16,708 nt of DNA from positions 1 to 16,708 of the forward strand of contig JAXIOW010000009.1 of the NCBI GenBank assembly GCA_045403215.1, given 5' to 3'. Positions 7,312 through 15,197 of this stretch are shown here, one piece after another; the stretch's first letter is position 1, and the number at the start of each line of letters is the position of its first letter. The position numbers were made by a program, and so were the translations under genes. The DNA comes from NS-12 sp045403215 (lineage in GTDB: Bacteria > Nitrospirota > Nitrospiria > Nitrospirales > NS-4). The notes under the pieces are model-generated. The model saw only the letters and a program-made list of their open reading frames with translations. It was not told where the DNA came from and did no database searches.

Positions 7312-8187
7312 CTAGGCGACTCGTCCGCGCCCGAACACGCCCGTCGGCCGGAAGATCAACGCTATTGCGACGATCACGAACAAGAACGCTATCGACCAGT
7401 CCGCGAGGTATCCACCGCCGATCGACTTCGTGAGTGCCACGACGAACGCCCCGATCGCCGAACCTGCAAGGCTCCCGAGCCCGCCGAGAATCACCGCCAG
7501 AAACGAGTCGAGCAGGATGTCCGTGCCCATCTCGGGATGAACTGCAAAAATCGGCGCACCCAGCGCTCCTGCGAAGGCGGCCAGGCCGGCCGCGCAGCCG
7601 AATACCAGCGTGAGGAGCCACTTCGTATTCACGCCGAGCGCTTCGGCCATGCCGGGGTCGTCCGTAATCGCCCGGATGCGCAGTCCGACCGGTGTGAATT
7701 GGATCACAGCGAACACGCCAGCGGATACGAGCAGCGACACCGCTGCCGCGACCAGGCGGTACAGCGGATACTGGTTGCCGAGGATGTCGACCGTGCTTAC
7801 GAAGGGTGGGGGAGGCGCAAGCAGCGTAGTACCGGTCCCCCATACGTACTCGATGCCGCCGATGATCATGAAGGACAGTCCGAACGTGACGAGGAGCGAG
7901 TAGATGTCAGGGCGATGCCGAATCGGATGGATCGTCGCCCGCTCGATTGCGATCGCGACCGGCACGACCAGCAGCGGCGCCAAAAGAAGCGCCGGCCAGT
8001 ATCCGGCGCCCACGCCATGCATCACGGCGATCAGCGCGTAACCGCCCAGCGCGTAAAGGGCGCCGTGCGCGAAGTTGACTACGCGCCCTAGACCGAATAC
8101 CAGGCTCAGCCCCAAGCTCGTGAGCAGCAGAAAGGCGCCGTAGACGACGCCATTCAGGACGCTGACGAATACGAAGTTCACGTCCAT
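7312..8187 (-). CDS. livH: ABC transporter permease, LivH type
   Basis: This is an integral inner-membrane permease of 291 residues, normal for LivH. It shows LVFGLGRVVNFAHGALYALG near the N-terminus, the coupling loop GLRIRAITDDPGMAEALGVN in the middle, and ILGGLGSLAGSAIGAFVV near the end, all typical of the family. It forms the translocation pore with the LivM-type protein. It begins 42 bases after the binding-protein gene and ends 4 bases before livM. Confidence 0.94.
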   Translation of the reverse strand: MDVNFVFVSVLNGVVYGAFLLLTSLGLSLVFGLGRVVNFAHGALYALGGYALIAVMHGVGAGYWPALLLAPLLVVPVAIAIERATIHPIRHRPDIYSLLVTFGLSFMIIGGIEYVWGTGTTLLAPPPPFVSTVDILGNQYPLYRLVAAAVSLLVSAGVFAVIQFTPVGLRIRAITDDPGMAEALGVNTKWLLTLVFGCAAGLAAFAGALGAPIFAVHPEMGTDILLDSFLAVILGGLGSLAGSAIGAFVVALTKSIGGGYLADWSIAFLFVIVAIALIFRPTGVFGRGRVA

Positions 8188-8229
8188 GACGGCGAGGTCG
8201 CGGTCATCGAGCCTGGGGAGAGCTGTCGG

Positions 8230-9441
8230 CTACTTCAGCTTGCAGCCGTACTCCGCGGCCGACTTGGGCAGTGATTTGGTGGCCGGCAGCGCTTCGGCGC
8301 GCTGGCCGAAGCTGGCGCCATACCGTGGGCCGTCGAGCTTCTCGTATGGGCCCATGAACAACGGGACCAGCGCCTGGCGTCCGCCGGGTTGGAACTTCAG
8401 CTTTCCCACCGGCGTGTCCACTTCGATCGTCTCCAGGGCGCGGACAACCGCCGCAGGCTCCGTAGAACCTGCTTTGGCGATAGCGTTGTACAACATCAGT
8501 GCGGCGCTCGCGGACTGGAGTGCCTGCATGCCCGCTACGCGGCCGTGCATCTTGTAGAACGCCTCATTGAACGCCTTCGTGGCGGGGTTACTCTCCTCGT
8601 AACGCCAGGCCGCCCAGGAACCCGCCGACACCACGTGTGTCGAGGTAGGCCCCAGCTTGGCGACGACCCAGTCCGGGAGCCCGATCGGAGACACCAATAC
8701 CGCCTCTTTGGTGAGGCCGAACTCGTTCGCCTGCTGGATGAATTGGAGCAGCGGTGTGCCCAGCGTAACCGGCATGATTACTGCCGTGGCACCGGCCGCG
8801 CGCGCTTGTGCAATGAACGGGGCCCAATCGGTGGTGTTGAGAGGCGCAAAGGTCTCGCCGACATACTCGAGATTCTTGACGCCCTTCACGGAGCTGGCGA
8901 CGAGGCGGCTCCACGGGTAGTCGTGCCCGAGCGTGAACCACTTCGCCTTCTGCAGCTTCGGTGTCCCCTTGACGAGCTCCTCCAGGGAGACGACGGACAT
9001 GAGATCTTCGGCATTGGTCCGAAACACCCACTTGTTGCAGCGTTCGCGCGTGATGGCGGCCGAGCCCGAGTTCGAGGTGACGATCGGAACTCCCAGACGA
9101 TCTGCGACGGAAAGAAGCGCCAGGGTCTCGATCGTGCTCGTGCCCAGGATTCCCGCCACGTGATTTTGCTGGACGAGCTTGGTTGCCTTGGTCACCGCCT
9201 GCTGCGGGTTGAAGAGACTCTCCTCGACGACGAGTTCCACCGGGCGCCCGAGAACCGGCCCGTACATCTTGGTTGCGGTCTCGATTCCGGCGAGGATGTC
9301 GTCGCCGATCGGCTTGGCGGGACCGCTCCGAACGGTCAACACGCCGATCTTGATGGCATCTTGCGCGTTGGCAAGACCGTTCGCGGCGAGTAGCAGGGTC
9401 AACGCGAGAAGACTAAACAGGGTAGCGCGCAGCGCCTTCAT
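8230..9441 (-). CDS. livK: Periplasmic substrate-binding protein, LivK/Peripla_BP_6 type
   Basis: This 403-residue protein starts with a Sec signal peptide (MKALRATLF, a Leu/Ala-rich core, cleavage after ANA before QDAIKIGVL). The mature protein has the two-lobed leucine/amide-binding fold: IKIGVLTVRSGPA at the start, GILGTSTIET in lobe one, and a C-terminal FQPGGRQALVPLFMG. It captures the transported compound in the periplasm and hands it to LivHM. AAAGGAGGAG (9455-9446) is a very strong ribosome-binding site before ATG 9441. It lies between the oxygenase and permease genes, so its ligand is probably the operon's growth substrate. The ligand cannot be read from the sequence; the symbol denotes family only. 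Confidence 0.93.
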   Translation of the reverse strand: MKALRATLFSLLALTLLLAANGLANAQDAIKIGVLTVRSGPAKPIGDDILAGIETATKMYGPVLGRPVELVVEESLFNPQQAVTKATKLVQQNHVAGILGTSTIETLALLSVADRLGVPIVTSNSGSAAITRERCNKWVFRTNAEDLMSVVSLEELVKGTPKLQKAKWFTLGHDYPWSRLVASSVKGVKNLEYVGETFAPLNTTDWAPFIAQARAAGATAVIMPVTLGTPLLQFIQQANEFGLTKEAVLVSPIGLPDWVVAKLGPTSTHVVSAGSWAAWRYEESNPATKAFNEAFYKMHGRVAGMQALQSASAALMLYNAIAKAGSTEPAAVVRALETIEVDTPVGKLKFQPGGRQALVPLFMGPYEKLDGPRYGASFGQRAEALPATKSLPKSAAEYGCKLK

Positions 9442-9491
9442 GTTTCTCCTCCTTTGGTTTCATCACGTGGAAATGCATCGGTGGACCGACT

Positions 9492-10760
9492 TCATGGTAT
9501 GAGGATCATCTGCTGGGGCGTTAGCCCCAGGTAGTACTGTCCTGCGGCCTGCATGCGAGCAACGCTTCCCTGCACCTGGATCGACACCGTGTGCACGTCG
9601 CGGAAACGCCGCTCGAACGGATTGCTCTTGAAGATCGCGGTCGCACCGGCCTCCAGGAAGAGCATCGTGACCACCTCGCGCGCGGAGTCGATCTGGTGGG
9701 TGCACGCTTGGCGCAGCTTGATCCGCAGCGGGAAGCTGACCTCGCCCTGCGTCGCGCACTCGTCCCAGGCCTCGTGGAGCAGCTGGACGAGCCAGTTTCT
9801 CGCCGAGCGGAGCTTGGAGTCGGCCTGCGCGACGCGCGCCTGGACCCAGGTGTCGTCGCGCAACGAGAGATTCGCGTTGAAAGGCGACTTCTTTCTGGCG
9901 AGCGGAATGAAGGCGTCGAGCGTTGCCTGCGCGATGCCGACCGCGACGGAGGATAGCCCGGCCGACGCCACCAGCTGCATCGAGTGGCGGTAGAGCGTGC
10001 CTCTCTCGCGCCGCTCGGGCTCGGGCTCGCCGCGCACGCCTTCGGGCAGCTGGTGGTCGCGGGCCGAGACCCGGGGCACGACCGAATACTCGGTGGGCAC
10101 GAAGAGGTCGGTCACCGAGTAGGTGTCGCTGCCAGTGCCGCAGAGGCCCATCACGTCCCACGTATCGTCGCGCACCGTCACCGCGGATCGCGGGATGAGC
10201 ATCGTGCGCTCCACGAACCGGCCGTCGGGATGCTTGAGCGGCGTGCCGCTCTCGTCGAGCAGGCGGCAATGCCCGCCGAGCCAGGTCGCGACGCGGTTGC
10301 CGCTGCCGAACGTCCAGGTGCCGTTCACCTTCCAGCCGCCCTTGGCCGGCACCGCGAGGCACGGCGGGTTGCCGCTCGTGAAGCCGAACGTGAACATCGC
10401 GCGGGGATCGGCCCAGACGTCCTGCGCCACTTTCGGGTCGACGTAGGCGGCGGCCATCGAGGCGCAGGCGCTCTGCGCGATGCACCACGCGGCGCTCGCG
10501 TCGCCCTCGGCAATCGCCGCGACCACCTGCGCGTGCGTGGCGGGATCCAGCTCCGCGCCGCCGATCGACCGCGGAAGCACCGTGCGGAACATCCGCGCCA
10601 CGTGCAGCGCGTCCACGACATCGGGGGGCAGGGTCTTCGATTGCTCGATCCGCGCCCCCGCCGCCTCGAGCAGCGGCTTCAACGCCTTTGCGCGCTCGAC
10701 CCATTCCCGGGTGGTCTCGGGGGAGATCGCATCCCGGGTGTTGACGCTGTCTCGTTTCAC
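9492..10760 (-). CDS. Flavin-dependent monooxygenase of the acyl-CoA dehydrogenase fold (HsaA/HpaH-like oxygenase component)
   Basis: This 422-residue protein has an N-terminal helical acyl-CoA dehydrogenase domain (VARMFRTVLPRSIGGAELDP), a middle beta domain (GWKVNGTWTFGSGN, then DTWDVMGLCGTGSDTY with VPTEYSV) and a C-terminal type-2 helical domain with FRDVHTVSIQVQGSVARMQ. This arrangement is that of group D flavin monooxygenases and their relatives, not of ordinary dehydrogenases with the EGT base motif. Such oxygenases use reduced flavin from a partner, here probably the reductase at 4040-4615. GTG 10760 is preceded by AAAAGGAGG at 5 bases. It sits 52 bases after the thiamine-diphosphate enzyme gene. 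A plain dehydrogenase role remains possible. Confidence 0.85.
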   Translation of the reverse strand: MKRDSVNTRDAISPETTREWVERAKALKPLLEAAGARIEQSKTLPPDVVDALHVARMFRTVLPRSIGGAELDPATHAQVVAAIAEGDASAAWCIAQSACASMAAAYVDPKVAQDVWADPRAMFTFGFTSGNPPCLAVPAKGGWKVNGTWTFGSGNRVATWLGGHCRLLDESGTPLKHPDGRFVERTMLIPRSAVTVRDDTWDVMGLCGTGSDTYSVTDLFVPTEYSVVPRVSARDHQLPEGVRGEPEPERRERGTLYRHSMQLVASAGLSSVAVGIAQATLDAFIPLARKKSPFNANLSLRDDTWVQARVAQADSKLRSARNWLVQLLHEAWDECATQGEVSFPLRIKLRQACTHQIDSAREVVTMLFLEAGATAIFKSNPFERRFRDVHTVSIQVQGSVARMQAAGQYYLGLTPQQMILIP

Positions 10761-10812
10761 TGGCGCCTCCTTTTCTCCATGCCGCCGCTTCCGGAGGAAC
10801 TCCGCGCAGCCC

Positions 10813-12417
10813 TCAGATCCGTCCGTCGTAGGCGCTGCGCGGGAACACGCACGATACGACGGTAAAGCGGTCGGACCTCAGCGCCTGAGCGAGCGCGCCT
10901 TCGAGTTCGGCGCGGCTGCGGCAGAGGTGGCCCTCGCCGCCCAGCGCCCGCGCGACCTGCGCGTAGTCGGTGCTCGGGAAGTCCACCGCCGCGTTGGGAA
11001 AGCCCATCGCGCGCTGCTTCATCTCGATCAGGGCGAGCGAGGTGTCGGCGAAGACGACGACCACGACCGGCACCTTCAGGTCCCGGGCAGTGGCGAGCTC
11101 GCCCATCACCATGTCGAGCCCGCCGTCGCCGGTGAAGGCGACTACCGGCCGGCCCGGCTCGGCGATCTTTGCGCCGATCGCGAGCGGCACCGCGCAGCCC
11201 ATGGTGCAGAGCCCGGTCGACTGCAGCAGCTCGCGCGGCCCGTACGCGTTCCAGAGCTGGCTCAGCATGATGCGGTGGGCGCCCGAATCCACCGTCGCGA
11301 TCGTCTCGCGCGGAAGCACCCGCCGCGCCGTGTCGATGATCGCCGCCGGCCCCCACTCCTCGTCGGGCCGGTAGGCGGCGCGGAGCGTGGCGCGGTGCGC
11401 CGCGATCTCCTGCGGCGTCCAGGCGGAGCGGCCGGTCAGGTTCGCGCCGAGCGCCTGCAGCCCGCCCCCCACGTCGCCGAGGAAACTCAGCGTCGCGCGG
11501 TGCATGTAGTGGGTGTTGGGCATTGCGGTGAGCTCGATGACCCGCGCCGTCGCAAGCCAGGGGTCGCGCCAGCCGATGCGCATCTCGATCGGGTCGTACC
11601 CGGCGAGCACGACGCAGTCGCTCGCGCGCACGAGCGGCAGCAGGATCTTGTCGGCGACCGGCGAGAGGCCCGCGCCGCCGAGCGCCAGCGGATCGTCCTC
11701 GGGGAGGATGCCCTTCGCCTTGTAGCTCGTGATCAGCGGCACGTTCAACCGGCGCACGAACGCCCGCACGTCCTCACCGGCGTCGTGGTTGAGCGCCTCC
11801 ACCCCGGCGATCGCGAGCGGCCGCTGCGCGGCGGCCAGCCACTCGCGCGCGATCGCGAGCGCCTCGGCGCGCGGTGCGCCGCGCACGGGGCGCGCGCGGC
11901 GCACCGGCTCGCCCGCGGGGGCCTCGGCCGTGCCCGCCGACACCGGCACGTCGATGTGCACCGGCCCCGGCGGGTCGTCGAGCGCCATGCTCACCGCCTT
12001 GTCGACCATCACGTCGACCGCGCCCGCGTCGACGACGAAGCGCGCCTTCGTGATCGGGCCGAGCAGCGCGCTCTGGTCGAGCCACTGGTGGGTGTACGTC
12101 TGAGCCGTGGCTGGCTCGATGCATCCGGTCAGGAAGATCAGGGGTACGCGATCCTGCTGCGCGTTGGCGACGACGTTCACCGCGTTGACGAGGCCCGGAC
12201 CCACGGTGGTCACCAGGAGCGCGGGCGCGCCGGTGCGATGGTGCACGCCCTCGGCCATGAATCCGCCGCAGTTCTCGTGCTTGACCAGCACGAATCGGAT
12301 GCCGGCCCCGCGCAGTGCGTCCACGAGCGACAGCACCTCGCCCCCGGGGATCCCGAACGCGTGGCGGATGCCCGCCTCGTGGAGGCGCCTGGCGATCAGC
12401 TGGGCGACGGTGGCCAT
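10813..12417 (-). CDS. Thiamine-diphosphate-dependent enzyme, acetolactate synthase superfamily
   Basis: This 534-residue enzyme has the three-domain order of the family: pyrimidine-binding domain with catalytic Glu48 (VKHENCGGFMAEG), central domain, and diphosphate-binding domain with GDG at 430-432. The second part of the thiamine-diphosphate motif reads VVVVVFADTS, so Ala stands where Asn normally precedes the metal-binding Asn/Asp. Such enzymes cleave or form carbon-carbon bonds next to a carbonyl (decarboxylase, lyase or synthase). The context of CoA-transferase and dehydrogenase suggests catabolism, not valine synthesis, since no regulatory subunit gene is near. ATG 12417 follows the preceding stop by 10 bases; GTG 12426 is an alternative. 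The exact reaction is unknown. Confidence 0.88.
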   Translation of the reverse strand: MATVAQLIARRLHEAGIRHAFGIPGGEVLSLVDALRGAGIRFVLVKHENCGGFMAEGVHHRTGAPALLVTTVGPGLVNAVNVVANAQQDRVPLIFLTGCIEPATAQTYTHQWLDQSALLGPITKARFVVDAGAVDVMVDKAVSMALDDPPGPVHIDVPVSAGTAEAPAGEPVRRARPVRGAPRAEALAIAREWLAAAQRPLAIAGVEALNHDAGEDVRAFVRRLNVPLITSYKAKGILPEDDPLALGGAGLSPVADKILLPLVRASDCVVLAGYDPIEMRIGWRDPWLATARVIELTAMPNTHYMHRATLSFLGDVGGGLQALGANLTGRSAWTPQEIAAHRATLRAAYRPDEEWGPAAIIDTARRVLPRETIATVDSGAHRIMLSQLWNAYGPRELLQSTGLCTMGCAVPLAIGAKIAEPGRPVVAFTGDGGLDMVMGELATARDLKVPVVVVVFADTSLALIEMKQRAMGFPNAAVDFPSTDYAQVARALGGEGHLCRSRAELEGALAQALRSDRFTVVSCVFPRSAYDGRI

Positions 12418-12427
12418 GGCGGGCACT

Positions 12428-13639
12428 CTAATCGCCGCTGGCGAGCCTCAGGTAGCCGTCGCGCGACTGCGGCGTCCGGATGCCGAGGATGGCGCCCGCC
12501 ACCTGCGTGCGCAGGATCTGCGCCGTGCCGCCCGCGATCGGGAACATGCGCGCGTCGCGCACCTTGCGCTCGAGCCCGAGGTTGCGCGAGTAGCCCATCG
12601 CGCCGTGGATCTGCAGCGCGTCGTTCGTGACGCGCACCGCGGTCTCGGACGCGAAGATCTTGGCCGCGGCCGCCTCGTGCTTGTTCGGGAACCCGGCGCC
12701 GGCGTGGGCGGCGGCCTTGTAGATCAGCGCCTGCGCCGCGGCGAGCTGGATCGACATGTCGGCGAGCATCCACTGGATGCCCTGGAACTCGGCGATCGGC
12801 CGCCCGAACTGGTGGCGCTTGAGGGCATAGTCGAGTGCCAGCTCGTACGCGCTCTCGGCGATCCCCAGCGACACGGTCGCCGCGCCGACCCGCTGCCCGT
12901 TGTAGGCGTCCATGAGGCCGGCGAATCCCTTGCGGATCCCCTGCGGGGGGACGACGACCATGTCCTCGGCGACCTCCAGGTCCTGGAGTATGACCTCGGT
13001 CTCGGGGATGCCGCGCACGCCCATCGCGGGCTCGCGTTTGCCCACGACCAGGCGCTTCGGCTCGCCGGTGTCGGGATTGCGGACGACGATGAAGCCGCCG
13101 ATACCCTGCTCCTGTCCGTCGCGGAAGACCCGGGCGAAGACGAGGTGCAGGCGCGATATGCCCCCGCCGGTGATCCAGTGCTTCTTGCCGTTCAGCACGT
13201 AGCGGTCGCCCTTGCGGTCGGCGCGCGTCGTCATCTCGGTCGCGGCGCTCCCGGCCTCGGGCTCGGTGATGCAGATCGCTGGCTTGTCTCCGGCGAGGAC
13301 GAGCTCGGCGGCAAGGCGCTTCTGCGCCTCGCTCCCGTACTGCATGATCGCCCCCAGGGCGCCCATGTTCGATTCGACGCAGATGCGGCCCGTCGTGCTG
13401 CACGCCTTGGCCATCTCCTCGATCAGCACGACCGCGTGGAAGTAGGAGGCGCCGCGGCCGCCGTACTCGGGCGGGATCGTCATGCCCATGAAGCCCTGGC
13501 GCTTCAGGATCGCCACGCAATGCCACGGGTACTGCTCGCTGCGATCGGTCTCGGCGGCGTGCGGGGCGATCTCCGTCGCGGCTACGTGCCGGACTCGCGC
13601 TTGGAACTCCTTGAGCTCGGCGGACAGGTCGAACTGCAT
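12428..13639 (-). CDS. Acyl-CoA dehydrogenase family protein
   Basis: This 403-residue FAD enzyme would introduce an alpha-beta double bond into a CoA thioester. It has the N-terminal helical domain (IPPEYGGRGASY near 55-66), the flavin-contact motif ITEPEAGS (124-131), GRPIAEFQGIQWMLADM in the C-terminal domain, and a long final helix. The usual YEGTxEI motif reads IAGGTAQI (368-375), so the C-terminal Glu base of short/medium-chain enzymes is absent. The frame runs on to 13954, but ATG 13639 is chosen because GAGGAG (13649-13644) lies 4 bases upstream and the domain begins there. It follows the CoA-transferase by 17 bases. Confidence 0.92.
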   Translation of the reverse strand: MQFDLSAELKEFQARVRHVAATEIAPHAAETDRSEQYPWHCVAILKRQGFMGMTIPPEYGGRGASYFHAVVLIEEMAKACSTTGRICVESNMGALGAIMQYGSEAQKRLAAELVLAGDKPAICITEPEAGSAATEMTTRADRKGDRYVLNGKKHWITGGGISRLHLVFARVFRDGQEQGIGGFIVVRNPDTGEPKRLVVGKREPAMGVRGIPETEVILQDLEVAEDMVVVPPQGIRKGFAGLMDAYNGQRVGAATVSLGIAESAYELALDYALKRHQFGRPIAEFQGIQWMLADMSIQLAAAQALIYKAAAHAGAGFPNKHEAAAAKIFASETAVRVTNDALQIHGAMGYSRNLGLERKVRDARMFPIAGGTAQILRTQVAGAILGIRTPQSRDGYLRLASGD

Positions 13640-13643
13640 CACG

Positions 13644-13649
13644 CTCCTC
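13644..13649 (-). promoter_or_regulatory. Ribosome-binding site fixing the acyl-CoA dehydrogenase start
   Basis: GAGGAG with a 4-base spacer precedes ATG 13639-13637. It argues against the much longer frame that begins at 13954 inside the CoA-transferase gene. Confidence 0.6.
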
Positions 13650-13656
13650 GCTTGGA

Positions 13657-14901
13657 TCAGGCGAGCACGCGCTCGGCGCGCAGCGAGCGGATCTCCGCCT
13701 CGCCGATGCCGAGCACCTCGCGCAGGACCTCGTCGGTGTGCTGTCCCAGCCGGGGCGGGGCGCGCCGATAGCGCACCGGGGTCTCCGAGAGGTGGATCGG
13801 GCTGCCGATCAGGTCGACCGTGCCCGTCGCGCTGCCCGGGTAGTCGACGGTCACGCGCATGCCCCGGTGCTTCACCTGCGGATCGGCGAACACCTGATCG
13901 ATGCGGTTGACCGGCCCGCACGGGAGGCGGAGCCGCTCCAGCGCCTCGATCCACTCGGCGACGGGCTTCCGGGCAGTCACCTCCTTCAGGATCGGGACGA
14001 GGATGTCCCGGTTACGGACCCGTGACGCGTTGGTGGCGAACCGCGGGTCGTCGGCCAGCTCGGCGACCTGCGCGCGCTCGCACAGCTTGCGGAACTGCGC
14101 GTCGTTGCCCACCGTCAGGACGAAGTAGCCGTCGCTACCAGGGAACACGTCGTAGGGCACGATGTTCGGGTGGCCGTTGCCGAGGCGCGGCGGCACCTCG
14201 CCCGAGGTCAGGTAGAACTGTCCGGCGTTGATCAGCCAGGCGACCTGCGTGTCAAGCAGCGCGAGGTCGACGTGCTGGCCCCGTCCGGTCGCGTCCCGAT
14301 GGCGGAGGGCGGCGAGGATCGCGATCGCGGCGTACATGCCGGTCATCACGTCCGTGATGCCGACGCCCACCTTCATCGGTTCGCCGTCGGGCGCGCCGGT
14401 CACGCTCATGATGCCGCCCATCCCCTGGGCGAGGAAGTCGTAACCGGTTCGCTCGGCGTAGGGGCCGTCCTGGCCGAACCCGGTGATCGAGCAGTAGACT
14501 AGCCGCGGGTGCGACTCGCGCAGCTGCGCGTAGCCGAGCCCGAACCGGGCGAGCGAGCCGACCTTGTGGTTTTCGATCAGGACGTCGGACCGATCCGCGA
14601 GCTGCCGCACGAGGCGCTGCCCCTGCGCCGACGCGATATCGATTGCGATCGAACGCTTGTTGCGGTTGGTCGAGAGGTAATAGGCGCTCTCGGCGGTGTC
14701 GCGCCCGGTCGCGTCGCGCACGAACGGTGGACCCCACTTCCGCGTGTCGTCACCCTCCCCAGGGCGCTCGACCTTGATGATATCGGCGCCGAGATCGCCG
14801 AGGACCTGAGTGCACGTCGGGCCGGCAAGGATGCGCGACAAGTCCAGCACGCGAATACCCGTGAGCGCACCGGCGCCACCCGATGCCGATCTTGTGGTCA
14901 C
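13657..14901 (-). CDS. Class III CoA-transferase (CaiB/BaiF family)
   Basis: The enzyme moves CoA from a donor thioester to a carboxylic acid. The product is 414 residues from GTG 14901, matching the family. The hallmarks are LTGIRVLDLSRILAGP at the start, NRNKRSIAIDI, DVLIENHKVG, ITGFGQDGPY, and GITDVMTG, whose Asp aligns with the catalytic Asp of formyl-CoA transferase. A HRDATGRGQHVDLAL stretch follows. The longer frame begins at ATG 14943, but GAGGGG (14915-14910) with an 8-base spacer favours GTG 14901. It is the first gene of the operon, transcribed away from the lysR gene. The acid substrate is unknown. Confidence 0.93.
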   Translation of the reverse strand: MTTRSASGGAGALTGIRVLDLSRILAGPTCTQVLGDLGADIIKVERPGEGDDTRKWGPPFVRDATGRDTAESAYYLSTNRNKRSIAIDIASAQGQRLVRQLADRSDVLIENHKVGSLARFGLGYAQLRESHPRLVYCSITGFGQDGPYAERTGYDFLAQGMGGIMSVTGAPDGEPMKVGVGITDVMTGMYAAIAILAALRHRDATGRGQHVDLALLDTQVAWLINAGQFYLTSGEVPPRLGNGHPNIVPYDVFPGSDGYFVLTVGNDAQFRKLCERAQVAELADDPRFATNASRVRNRDILVPILKEVTARKPVAEWIEALERLRLPCGPVNRIDQVFADPQVKHRGMRVTVDYPGSATGTVDLIGSPIHLSETPVRYRRAPPRLGQHTDEVLREVLGIGEAEIRSLRAERVLA

Positions 14902-14909
14902 TGCACTTT

Positions 14910-14915
14910 CCCCTC
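14910..14915 (-). promoter_or_regulatory. Ribosome-binding site favouring the GTG start of the CoA-transferase
   Basis: GAGGGG on the minus strand stands 8 bases before GTG 14901-14899. The alternative ATG 14943 has no purine-rich site at the right distance. Confidence 0.45.
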
Positions 14916-15123
14916 GCCCGAGACCGCCATACTGGGCCCTCATGGCGCAGAGCGGCTGCCCTCATTCCCCGCTCCCTTCCCAATCCTTTACGGATCAGGC
15001 ATCCCTTCGGGTCGAGAATGCTGTTCCGCGAATCCTTGTTGATGAACGCGTTCCGCGACAGCAGGCGCTTGAAGTCGAGCGGCTTCCATTGCTCGAGCCA
15101 CGTGCCACCCCTTTCCGCGAGTC

Positions 15124-15152
15124 AGTATTTGTCAGCACTAAGCATTTGTCAA
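15124..15152 (-). promoter_or_regulatory. Candidate sigma70-like promoter of the catabolic operon
   Basis: The minus strand reads a perfect TTGACA (15152-15147), exactly 17 bases, then AATACT (15129-15124), a -10 with four of six consensus bases. The predicted start near 15117 leaves a leader of about 215 bases before the CoA-transferase GTG. The -35 box lies inside the palindrome cluster next to lysR, so regulator binding would affect it directly. Confidence 0.55.
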
Positions 15153-15162
15153 ATGCATTTGA
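15142..15162. promoter_or_regulatory. Overlapping palindromes in the lysR-operon gap, candidate LysR-type operator
   Basis: GCATTTG-T-CAAATGC (15142-15156) and TCAAATGCATTTGA (15149-15162) are both perfect palindromes and share bases. They cover the operon -35 box and lie 36-56 bases ahead of the lysR ATG. LysR regulators usually bind interrupted palindromes of the T-N11-A type in such divergent gaps; here the second palindrome gives T-N12-A. Confidence 0.5.
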
Positions 15163-15197
15163 TCTCATAGATCGATGCTTTGAAGTAATATGAAGCC

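Noticed and set aside
9463..10704. Minus-strand 413-codon open frame overlapping the oxygenase gene
   Set aside because: It is Arg/Ala/Gly-rich, lacks a known domain, and is the shifted frame of the oxygenase, which has a perfect ribosome-binding site and clear domains.
10480..12630. Plus-strand 716-codon open frame opposite the oxygenase and thiamine-diphosphate enzyme genes
   Set aside because: It is an antisense by-product of high GC at third codon positions; composition is His/Arg-rich and it spans two real genes.
12107..13771. Plus-strand 554-codon open frame opposite the dehydrogenase gene
   Set aside because: It has the same antisense character: low-complexity Arg/Ala/Asp composition and no domain, crossing gene boundaries.
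13640..13954. N-terminal extension of the acyl-CoA dehydrogenase to 508 residues
   Set aside because: The extra 105 residues are Pro/Arg/Ala-rich, lie inside the CoA-transferase gene, and a strong ribosome-binding site precedes the internal ATG 13639.
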